Shown here piece after piece: positions 7,300 to 13,933 of a DNA stretch of 13,933 nucleotides. Numbering within the stretch: the stretch's first letter is position 1; every line of letters starts with the position of its first letter. A program made the position numbers and the translations under genes. The notes beneath the pieces are model-generated. The model saw only the letters and a list, made by a program, of their open reading frames with translations. It was not told the DNA's origin and made no database searches. This DNA is from an uncultured Ignavibacteria bacterium (GTDB lineage: Bacteria; Bacteroidota; Ignavibacteria; SZUA-365), in the NCBI GenBank assembly GCA_913060595.1, contig CAJXSA010000053.1, forward strand, positions 1 through 13,933. The letters run 5' to 3'.

Positions 7300-8787
7300 A
7301 TGGAACAGCAGAAATCCTTCCGGAAATACCAGGTGTATTTCTTTCTCTACCTCGCCGTCATCTGTGAGCTGCTCATCATCATCGTCGAACGCGACGATGC
7401 CGAGCAGCAGCTGCGACGGGAGCGCGATCAGCTGCTGGCGCTGACGCAGAAAATCGTGCTCGAACTCATGGAAACAACGCCCGTGCAATCCCTGAACGGC
7501 AGCAACCAGATGGAAGTCGGGGAATCCCGCCGCTTCGTCATCATGCTGCAGGGCATGGGACCGGAGGACAGGGTGACCATTCCTCCCGAGATCATCGTGA
7601 CGCGCGACGGACGCGAAATCGACCGTCTTTGCGTGGGACAGGACATCCTCCCGGTCGCCGGTCAGCATACCAGCGGCACGCGCGCATACGCATACAACTG
7701 GCGGGCCCCGGCCCCGGGCACCTACCGCTTCAACGGGAAATCGAGCATCAATCGCATCGGCATACTGCCGGGCGGCGACGTGAAACTGGCCTCGCTGCGC
7801 TTTCCCTATGAAATCATCGCCGCGCTGGTGCCTGACCTCGCCGCGCGCATCGATCAGTTCGAAAATCTCGAGGCGGGAATGGAGGTGAAAGTCATCGCCC
7901 GCGGAGATCCCCTCGGACTGCACGGCGGCAATATCACCACGGCCGCCGGGTATCCCGCCGCCAGGTTTATCGAAGTGCAGGGCACCGACGCACGCCGCGT
8001 GCGCGCCGCGGTGAATTACGGTCGCGTCGACCTGGACGGGGAGCGTCTGCGATGGACGCACACCTTCTCACGCCCCGACACCTATGATGTCACGGTCGAC
8101 GCACGCGACAGCCGCGGTGCGGGTGCGATGAGCCGCGCAGCGACGCAATTCACTGCCACTGTGAAATGGCCGGTATCGAAATCCACCGTCACCGACGCCT
8201 TTGCGGGCGAACTGTTCCGGAAGAATCTCGCGGTGGAGGGATTGGACGTGCAGTCCGATTACAGGTGGCGCGCCGTGCTCGACGGAACCGTGGTCGGAGA
8301 GGGACGCGGTGCGATGGCGCAGCTTCCCCTCGCAGAGGACGCGGCGGGGAAAACGCTCACCATAGAGGCGCAGTACCGCGGACGATCGTACCCGATCGCC
8401 GTGGACGACGAAACCCTCGCGGATTCCCGTTTCCGCTACACCGTGCGCGAAGCGCCGGCGCGTATCCGCAACGTGTCATTCTCGCGTGGCGGCGAATACG
8501 CCGTCAACCAGGAATTCCGTTTCGACGCGTTTGTCTGCGGCAGCTGCATCGCGCAGAATTACCGTCCCGCGGACCGCATCCGCGTGGAAGTGGAATCCGA
8601 ATACGGACGGGATCTGCTCGACGACTACCTGCTCGAGCCGGTCACCGACGCAAGCGGACGACAGGTCGGCACGCGCGTGAAAATCTACCTGCGCGGACGC
8701 GTCGACCGCGACGGGGAGGAGGTCCTGTTCATCCTGCGCGCGGGCGGTGCCGTCGAACGTATTCCCGTCGTGCTGTACCCGGACTGA
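7300..8787 (+). CDS. GldM-like single-span motor subunit with large periplasmic domains
   Basis: 495 aa; GGAG 8 nt upstream of the ATG. A short cytoplasmic N-terminus (K5, R8, K9) is followed by one membrane helix, about 11-29, with no signal cleavage site, then a charged helix 31-58 likely to be a coiled coil. Residues about 60-495 are beta-rich, probably three or four Ig-like modules (about 70-155, 190-290, 295-382, 386-495). Compared from memory with GldM of Flavobacterium, which is about 513 aa with one helix and four periplasmic domains, the N-terminus aligns without gaps at K5, a basic residue at 9, Y17-L18 and I21. Unlike GldM, it has an acidic residue, E23, in mid-helix, as in ExbD/MotB. 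A CGSC motif lies at 413-416. It is 80 nt after the TPR gene and probably in the same operon. The motor call is a strong suspicion rather than proof. Confidence 0.6.
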   Translation: MEQQKSFRKYQVYFFLYLAVICELLIIIVERDDAEQQLRRERDQLLALTQKIVLELMETTPVQSLNGSNQMEVGESRRFVIMLQGMGPEDRVTIPPEIIVTRDGREIDRLCVGQDILPVAGQHTSGTRAYAYNWRAPAPGTYRFNGKSSINRIGILPGGDVKLASLRFPYEIIAALVPDLAARIDQFENLEAGMEVKVIARGDPLGLHGGNITTAAGYPAARFIEVQGTDARRVRAAVNYGRVDLDGERLRWTHTFSRPDTYDVTVDARDSRGAGAMSRAATQFTATVKWPVSKSTVTDAFAGELFRKNLAVEGLDVQSDYRWRAVLDGTVVGEGRGAMAQLPLAEDAAGKTLTIEAQYRGRSYPIAVDDETLADSRFRYTVREAPARIRNVSFSRGGEYAVNQEFRFDAFVCGSCIAQNYRPADRIRVEVESEYGRDLLDDYLLEPVTDASGRQVGTRVKIYLRGRVDRDGEEVLFILRAGGAVERIPVVLYPD

Positions 8788-8807
8788 TCCGACGTGAGGA
8801 AAAGAAA

Positions 8808-8829
8808 AATCCCCGCCATGGCGGGGATT
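8808..8829. terminator. Perfect 22-bp palindrome, rho-independent terminator
   Basis: The sequence from 8808 to 8829 (AATCCCCGCC joined to its own complement) is a perfect palindrome able to form a GC-rich stem of 8-10 bp. Read on the minus strand it is followed by TTTTTCTTTT, a good U-tract for ending the propeller gene at 8895. Read on the plus strand it lies 21 nt after the motor operon's last stop and is followed by the T-rich GATTATTA, so it probably works in both directions. Confidence 0.8.
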
Positions 8830-8842
8830 GATTATTACACAA

Positions 8843-8869
8843 CGCCCCGGACCTGCGGGAACCGGGGCG
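8843..8869. terminator. Second hairpin next to the terminator
   Basis: CGCCCCGG (8843-8850) pairs perfectly with CCGGGGCG (8862-8869) around an 11-nt loop. It has no T-run of its own and sits 26 nt beyond the propeller gene's stop on the minus strand, just before the 22-bp palindrome. It may back up termination or protect the 3' end of the transcript. Confidence 0.5.
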
Positions 8870-8894
8870 GTGAGAGATGGCGCGATGCAGGACG

Positions 8895-11441
8895 TCATTT
8901 CGTCAGTATCATCCTGCGTGTTTCGATGCCCGCAGCGGTTTCGAGCCGGTAGAGATACATGCCGGAGGCGAGCGCGGTCGCATCGAAATGGATATCGTGC
9001 CATCCGGACGGAAGCGGAGCGTCGACGAGTGTGGCGATGTACTGCCCCGTTAGATTGAAAACGGTCAGCCGCACGTGCGTGTCCGTGGGAATGCGGAAGC
9101 GAATCGTCGTGGAGGGATTGAACGGGTTCGGGACGTTTTGTTCCAGTGTCAGGTTCACCGGGACGGGAGCGTCCGCGACGTCACCCATGACGAATGCCTT
9201 GAGCGGTATGTGCAGTTCCATGTTGTCGATGTCATAGGTATCGATGATAAGCGTCGCCTGCTGCGGCCCTGTCGTCACGGGATGACAGACAATGTCAATG
9301 TACGCGCTTTCGCCCACCTCGACGCGGATGGGCAATGCGTGCGCGATACTGAAGGCATGCTTGCCATATTCCGCGATATACTGTTCGCGGATGGTCAGCG
9401 GCGCGTTTCCGAGATTGCTGATGGTCACGGATTGCACATTCTCGTCACCGATTTCCAGGTACCCGAAATCGATTTTATCACGGTCCGCCACGGGATGCGG
9501 TCCCAGTTTCGTGACTGCGTACTGATAGCCCTGCAGTCCGCCCCCTCCGTCCGCGAGATACACCTTGCCGTCACGCGCGGCCGCGATATCCATCGTGCGG
9601 TCAATGTCCGTCACATGTGCCGTGACCCGGAAACCGCTGCCGTCGAATTCGCAGGCATAGAGTCCCGAACGTTCCGTTCCCGCATAGTCGTCGAAGCCGA
9701 AGAAAACGGTGTTGCCCGGACCGACGTCCAGGGCATTCATGCCGACAACATACCCTCCCGCGGGCATCTCGAGATGCGCGAGGGGAGTAAAGGTGCTGCC
9801 GGTGAAGGAGTACGCATGAAGACCGTCCTGCCCGTTCGCAAGAAACACTGTGTTGCCGGGTCCAGCGGCGACGCCGCGCGCCCAGCTTCCCCAGTTCCCC
9901 GGATTGTTCAGGTGCGCGGTGCAGAGGAATTCCTGACCATACCAGATATATCCGCGCAGTCCGTCATCGCCGGTGGCGAGAAACACGCTGCCGTCATCCG
10001 CGACGGACACGTCGTTGGCATAGCCACCATCGTTGACATGCATCACGGTTCGCAGTATCTGACCGTCGAAGCGCAGGATCTCGAGGCCGTCGTACCCGGA
10101 CGCCAGGTATATCCAGCCGTCAGTGCTGACCGCGATGCTGTTGACATCTCCGACCGTCGCGACGTGCGCGATGCGTATGAACGACCGTCCTGTGTACGTG
10201 TAAATGGAAAGCGCGCGGTCATGTGCGAGGATGACGCGGCCGAACCAGTCCACCGCCACCGCACGTGCATGCACGGCAGATTCGGGTTTCTCGTTCGTCC
10301 ACGCGGCGGTTTGCACGAATGGCTTCGAGACCCTGTATGCGCGGAGTCCGTCTTCACCGTTCGCGAGAAAGACGGTGCCGTCTGGTCCGACGGCCACGCT
10401 GCGTGCTTCGCCACCCATTTTGTAATGGGCCACGCTTTCGTTGCGAATACCGTCGCAGCAGATCGCGCGGAGTCCGTCACGGCCGTTCGCGAGCAGTACT
10501 ATGCCGTCTTCATCGACGGCCACGCAGCGAGCGTCATCGATGCGGCCCTGCCAGTGTCCCGCGCGATGGAAGGAATCTCCGTCGAACGCGTATGCGCGCA
10601 TGCCGTCGTCTGCGTTCGCGAGGTAGACGAATATGTCCGGACCTGCGGCGACGGACATCGTCGTCCCGCCGTCGTTGATGCTGCCTGCAACGTTGATTTC
10701 ATGCTGCTTCATTGTATAGGCAGTGACACCTCCTTTCCTGTCTCCGAGGAAGATCGTTCCATTCCGGTCGATGGAGATGTCCACGGGGCGCACGGCCCCC
10801 AGGATCGTTTTCGCAACGCGGATAAACGCACTGCCGTCGAAATGATATGCGCTGAGAATCGCTTCATTCTCGCAGCCGAGATATACGCTGCCGTCGTCGC
10901 CGGCCGCCACGGAGAGGGCATATCCCCCCTCGGAGGTCTGTGCGACGCGCAGTAACCGGTCCCCGAAGCGCCGCATGGCGATCAGGCCTGCATGACCGGC
11001 AGCCAGCATCACCGTGCCATCCGGTCCGATGCAGAGACCGTTCGCTTCGCCTTCCAGCGTGCCGCTGGCGATTTTCTCGAATGTCTGGTCCCTGTAGGAG
11101 AAGGCTGCGAGTCCCTTCCACGTCCCCGCGAGGTACACGTCGTTGTGCGGACCGATTGCCAGCCTGCTGTATCCGTCCTGCACGGGGTAATAGGCCAGCA
11201 AATCAAACTCCTCCGCATCTCGCCGGAAGGCCCAGAGCCCGCCGCGTTCCCCGAGAAGAAATATTGTGCCGTCGTTTCCGTATGCGAGCGCTTCCGCGCT
11301 TCCCACTTCAGAATTGCTCGTCCAGTGTGTCAATGTGTGTGTCTCCTGCGCCTGGCATGTCCATCCCGGACAGATAAGAATGCATAGCAGCAGCAGACAG
11401 GCGCCCCGCAGGACGCACCGTCCATGAATATTGTGTCGCAT
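8895..11441 (-). CDS. Secreted 14-repeat propeller protein with ASH-like domain and T9SS sorting domain (paralogue 1)
   Basis: 848 aa; GGAGG 5 nt before the ATG fixes the start over an in-frame ATG 33 nt upstream. Signal peptide about 1-32 (hydrophobic ACLLLLCILICPGW, cleavage after CQAQ or nearby). Residues about 50-642 carry 14 repeats of about 42 aa with the core G-x-D-G-T-V-[FY]-L-A-N-G-x-D-G-L-R-A-Y, similar to LVIVD-type or NHL-type propeller repeats; 14 suggests two seven-bladed propellers. Residues about 655-752 resemble the hydin/ASH (choice-of-anchor D) beta-sandwich: IDFGYLEIG, then VTISNLGNAPLTI. Residues 767-848 are a type-A T9SS sorting domain with VPNPFNPSTTIRF and a C-terminal RRMILTK. 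It is the downstream member of a tandem pair. Ligand and activity are unknown; no catalytic motif is seen. Confidence 0.93.
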   Translation of the reverse strand: MRHNIHGRCVLRGACLLLLCILICPGWTCQAQETHTLTHWTSNSEVGSAEALAYGNDGTIFLLGERGGLWAFRRDAEEFDLLAYYPVQDGYSRLAIGPHNDVYLAGTWKGLAAFSYRDQTFEKIASGTLEGEANGLCIGPDGTVMLAAGHAGLIAMRRFGDRLLRVAQTSEGGYALSVAAGDDGSVYLGCENEAILSAYHFDGSAFIRVAKTILGAVRPVDISIDRNGTIFLGDRKGGVTAYTMKQHEINVAGSINDGGTTMSVAAGPDIFVYLANADDGMRAYAFDGDSFHRAGHWQGRIDDARCVAVDEDGIVLLANGRDGLRAICCDGIRNESVAHYKMGGEARSVAVGPDGTVFLANGEDGLRAYRVSKPFVQTAAWTNEKPESAVHARAVAVDWFGRVILAHDRALSIYTYTGRSFIRIAHVATVGDVNSIAVSTDGWIYLASGYDGLEILRFDGQILRTVMHVNDGGYANDVSVADDGSVFLATGDDGLRGYIWYGQEFLCTAHLNNPGNWGSWARGVAAGPGNTVFLANGQDGLHAYSFTGSTFTPLAHLEMPAGGYVVGMNALDVGPGNTVFFGFDDYAGTERSGLYACEFDGSGFRVTAHVTDIDRTMDIAAARDGKVYLADGGGGLQGYQYAVTKLGPHPVADRDKIDFGYLEIGDENVQSVTISNLGNAPLTIREQYIAEYGKHAFSIAHALPIRVEVGESAYIDIVCHPVTTGPQQATLIIDTYDIDNMELHIPLKAFVMGDVADAPVPVNLTLEQNVPNPFNPSTTIRFRIPTDTHVRLTVFNLTGQYIATLVDAPLPSGWHDIHFDATALASGMYLYRLETAAGIETRRMILTK

Positions 11442-11465
11442 GGTCGCCTCCAGCCTGTTCGTTTC

Positions 11466-11475
11466 ATTGTACAAT
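11466..11475. promoter_or_regulatory. Palindrome and possible -10 box upstream of paralogue 1
   Basis: ATTGTACAAT is a perfect 10-bp palindrome whose near edge is 24 nt from the ATG at 11441. On the minus strand it contains TACAAT, 5/6 to the sigma70 -10 box, but I find no acceptable -35 at 16-18 nt. It could be an operator or chance. Confidence 0.25.
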
Positions 11476-11511
11476 CATGGGTCACGAACGTCGGTAATCG
11501 CCGCGTTCATT

Positions 11512-11527
11512 GCAGCAATCTTGCTGC
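11512..11527. repeat. Short inverted repeat in the gap between the propeller paralogues
   Basis: GCAGCAA and TTGCTGC flank TC, a 7-bp inverted repeat in the 233-nt spacer 11442-11674. The spacer otherwise contains no gene I can support. It is not followed by a T-run on either strand, so it is noted as structure only. Confidence 0.35.
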
Positions 11528-11640
11528 GTGTTGCGTTGTCTGTAGTGCTGGTTCTCGGCGGTTGACCATGAGTCGCGGTATACCGGGCAGTGCAGGAGTG
11601 AAACTGCCTGTGAGAGGGTCTGTATGTACGGTGCAGCAGC

Positions 11641-11663
11641 CTGCGTGCGACATTGACACGCAG
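11641..11663 (-). terminator. Hairpin just after the stop of paralogue 2
   Basis: CTGCGTG (11641-11647) and CACGCAG (11657-11663) form a perfect 7-bp stem with a 9-nt loop, 11 nt beyond the upstream propeller gene's stop. There is no U-tract after it on the minus strand, so it may be a weak terminator or a pause or processing site between the two tandem genes. Confidence 0.35.
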
Positions 11664-11674
11664 ACTGCCGGATG

Positions 11675-13933
11675 TCATTTCATGAGTATCATGCGTTTTG
11701 TCGTCACACCTGCGGCGGACTCGAGCCTGTACAGGTAGATACCGGAGGCGAAGGCGCTTGCGTCGAAGTGAATATCATGCCAGCCGGCGGCAAGCGGTCC
11801 GTCGACCAGCGTCGCGACCCGCTGCCCGGTGAGATTGAACACGGTCAGTTGTACCTGCTCGTTCGCGGGAATGCGGAAGCGTATGGTCGTCGATGGGTTG
11901 AACGGGTTCGGAACGTTCTGCTCGAGCCGCGTTTCCGGCGGATACGGTGCGTCTGCGAGATTGCCCATCACGGTTGCCTGCAGCGGAACGATCAGGCTGC
12001 TCTGATCCGGATCGTCGGTCATGAGCGCCAGCTCACCGTTCATACGCCCGTCCTTCCATGTCTGGCACAGGATGTCGAGGCATGCGCTCTCTCCGGGCTG
12101 GATTTCCGCGGGAAGTCTGCGGGCGATGCGGAAGGCATTGCCGTCAATGTTGCGCAGTGTGAGGTCGCGTATGCGCAGCGGCATGCTGCCGACGTTGGAC
12201 ACGGCCAGCGACTGCATGCGTGACGCGCCCATCGGGACCTGGCCGAAATCGATCGCGTCGCTGCTCGCCAGCAGGGCGGGTGTCGCCGCGTTCGCGGCGT
12301 AGCGATAGCCGGTCAGCCCGCCGTCGTCTCCGACGATGTACAGGCTGCCATCGGGTCCGGAAGCAATGTCCTGCGGTTTGCCGGCATTCGTGAGATGCGC
12401 GGTGACGCGGAATTCGCCGTCCCTGTAGACACACGCGTAGACGCCGGATTCATCCATGCCGGGATAGGCTTCGTACCCGAAGAAGAGCGTGCCGTCCTGC
12501 CCGGACTGCAGGAGATGTGCGCCGGTGAAATAGCCGTCGTAGAGGAAGTTCAGTCGCGCACCGGGGATAAGCGCATCGCCGGTGAAGGTGTACGCACGCA
12601 GTCCGTCGCGTCCGTTGGCGAGAAAGACCGTGCTGCCCGGCCCTGCAGCGACGCTCATGCTCCGCTGCCGGAAGTTGTCTTCGGGCGGGAGATGTGCGGT
12701 GCAGTGAAAATCGCCTCCCAGCCAGCTGTATGCGCGCAGGCCGTGTGTTTCCGTCGCGACGTACACGTTGCCGTTGTCCGCGACCGCGATGTCACGCACG
12801 TTCATGCCTTCGGTGATGTGGGCGACCGTGGTGAGCCGACGGCCGTCGAACTGCAGGATCTGCAACCCCAGCTTGCCGCAGGCGACATACACCCATCCCT
12901 CAGAAGTAACGGCGATGCGCAGCGCGTCACCCAGGGTCGGCTGCTCGGCGATGCGCGTGAACGCAGACTCGTCGTAGGTGTAAATGGACAGCTGGCCGTC
13001 ATGCGCGCAGAACACCCTGCCCAGCCAGTCCACGTCGACCGCACGGGCATCGATGGGCAGGGCGGTGCCGCAGTTCGTGGCTGCCGCACAGGTGAGCAGC
13101 GGGGCGGAGGGATGGTACGCACGAAGGCCACCCGCTCCGTTTGCGAGGAAGACGGTGCCGTCGGGACCGACTGCCGCGTCGCGCGCGTCCGCCGTTTCGT
13201 CGCAGCGCGCGATGCATGCGCTGCGCTGCCGATCACAGCAGATGGCGCGGAGTCCGTCCTGTCCGTTGGCCAGGAGAACGACGCCGTCCACGTCGACCGC
13301 GATGCTTCGGGCGTCGCTCATGGGACAGCACCAGTGGCCTGTTCTCTGCAGCGAGTTTCCGTCGTACCTGTAGGCGCGCAGTCCGTCACTGGCGTTCGCG
13401 ACGTACACTGTTCCGTCTTCGGTCGCGAGAATCTCCTGTGCGGAACCTTCGTCCCGCACGGTGGCGGTCTGCTGGAGAATACCCTGTTTGAAGGCGTAGG
13501 CGTGCACGCCCCCGTTGTCATCTGCAAGGAAAACGGTCCTCTGCGGCCCCGTCGCCAGCGCGCGCGCCTGCATGACGGTGCCCGGGGCTTTCCCGATGCG
13601 TGTAAATCCGGCACCGTCGAAGAGATAGGCACTCATCGCAGCGTCCTGCGGACCGGCGAGGTAGACGACGCCGTCCCCGTCGACGGTGACGGCACGCATG
13701 TGCTCGGATGGCCGCAGCTGTGCAAGCAGCCGGAACTTCGCGCCGTCGCGTCGCAGCGCGAGCAGTCCCGCGAACTCCGATGCGAGGAAAATCGTCTCAT
13801 CGGCACCCACGGCGAGATCGTTCTGTCCTGCCGCGATCGCGGTACGCGCAATTTCTTCAAAACGGTTGCCGCCGAATGCGAGCGCCGTGACCCTGCCCCA
13901 GCTCCCGTAGAGGTAGACGACGCCGCTCGGGGC
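11675..13933 (-). CDS. Secreted propeller protein with ASH-like domain and T9SS sorting domain (paralogue 2), 5' end cut by the window edge
   Basis: 752 codons are visible and the frame continues through the right edge. A GTG at 13810 is in frame but lies inside a repeat that matches paralogue 1, so it is not the start. Thirteen repeats can be seen with the same core as paralogue 1, for example DGTVFLANG and DGLRAY. By alignment only the first repeat and the signal peptide, about 95 residues, are missing. The ASH-like domain begins IDFGQVPMG and includes LAVSNVGSMPLRI. The C-terminal 82 residues are a type-A T9SS sorting domain with VPNPFNPSTTIRF and a KRMILMK end, identical to paralogue 1 at about 64 of 82 positions by my hand count. 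It precedes paralogue 1 by 233 nt on the same strand. Function unknown; it is probably a surface or released protein. Confidence 0.92.
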   Translation of the reverse strand, partial: APSGVVYLYGSWGRVTALAFGGNRFEEIARTAIAAGQNDLAVGADETIFLASEFAGLLALRRDGAKFRLLAQLRPSEHMRAVTVDGDGVVYLAGPQDAAMSAYLFDGAGFTRIGKAPGTVMQARALATGPQRTVFLADDNGGVHAYAFKQGILQQTATVRDEGSAQEILATEDGTVYVANASDGLRAYRYDGNSLQRTGHWCCPMSDARSIAVDVDGVVLLANGQDGLRAICCDRQRSACIARCDETADARDAAVGPDGTVFLANGAGGLRAYHPSAPLLTCAAATNCGTALPIDARAVDVDWLGRVFCAHDGQLSIYTYDESAFTRIAEQPTLGDALRIAVTSEGWVYVACGKLGLQILQFDGRRLTTVAHITEGMNVRDIAVADNGNVYVATETHGLRAYSWLGGDFHCTAHLPPEDNFRQRSMSVAAGPGSTVFLANGRDGLRAYTFTGDALIPGARLNFLYDGYFTGAHLLQSGQDGTLFFGYEAYPGMDESGVYACVYRDGEFRVTAHLTNAGKPQDIASGPDGSLYIVGDDGGLTGYRYAANAATPALLASSDAIDFGQVPMGASRMQSLAVSNVGSMPLRIRDLTLRNIDGNAFRIARRLPAEIQPGESACLDILCQTWKDGRMNGELALMTDDPDQSSLIVPLQATVMGNLADAPYPPETRLEQNVPNPFNPSTTIRFRIPANEQVQLTVFNLTGQRVATLVDGPLAAGWHDIHFDASAFASGIYLYRLESAAGVTTKRMILMK

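Noticed and set aside
6410..8061. Minus-strand frames of 289 and 264 codons opposite the motor operon
   Set aside because: They lie opposite genes with good ribosome binding sites, signal peptides and TPR repeats, and show no recognisable protein features.
9075..10955. Long plus-strand open frame (626 codons) opposite propeller paralogue 1
   Set aside because: It is antisense to a gene with clear signal peptide, repeats and sorting domain; it has no leader, no domain and no ribosome binding site. Repeated GC-rich codons on the other strand explain the lack of stops.
8895..13933. CRISPR-like or satellite DNA repeats
   Set aside because: The recurring GCGxxGTCCGTC-type strings come from protein repeats of about 42 codons with diverged bases; there are no uniform direct repeats with spacers.
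1..13933. tRNA, rRNA, insertion sequence or phage elements
   Set aside because: No cloverleaf-like element, rRNA-like stretch, transposase or integrase motif, or terminal inverted repeat was seen on either strand.

Overview
The window is GC-rich, protein-dense bacterial DNA, and almost everything it encodes is predicted to be exported or held in the cell envelope. Three large proteins end in a type IX secretion system (T9SS) type-A sorting domain with the NPFNPST signature. That signature, together with the GC-rich codon use, points to the Bacteroidota/Chlorobi-Ignavibacteria-Kapabacteria side of the tree. This is an inference from motifs; no rRNA or tRNA gene is visible to place the organism.

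Layout, left to right. (i) Minus strand 1-3165: a 14-repeat Asp-box (BNR/Ycf48-like) propeller protein with a T9SS tail lies upstream of a PKD-type lipoprotein that runs off the left edge; the two are 53 nt apart. (ii) Plus strand 3414-4643: a lipoprotein with two fibronectin-III-like domains and an unrecognised C-terminal domain, divergent from (i). (iii) Minus strand 4685-5350: a small outer-membrane beta-barrel protein, convergent with (ii). (iv) Plus strand 5703-8787: a three-gene operon made of a multi-pass inner-membrane protein with a Glu in its last membrane helix, a secreted TPR protein that overlaps it by 4 nt, and a bitopic protein with a large periplasmic part. I read this as a divergent GldL-TPR-GldM-like proton-driven motor, possibly the engine of this organism's T9SS. 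(v) A tandem hairpin terminator separates it from (vi), minus strand 8895-13933: two tandem paralogous secreted propeller proteins with a hydin/ASH-like domain and T9SS tails. The upstream copy is cut by the right edge.

Functionally the pieces fit together: three giant T9SS cargo proteins and surface lipoproteins flank what may be the inner-membrane motor that energises their export. The motor assignment rests on topology, placement of charged residues and gene order rather than on a clear sequence match. It could also be an ExbBD/MotAB-type relative. It is the part of the window most worth testing.
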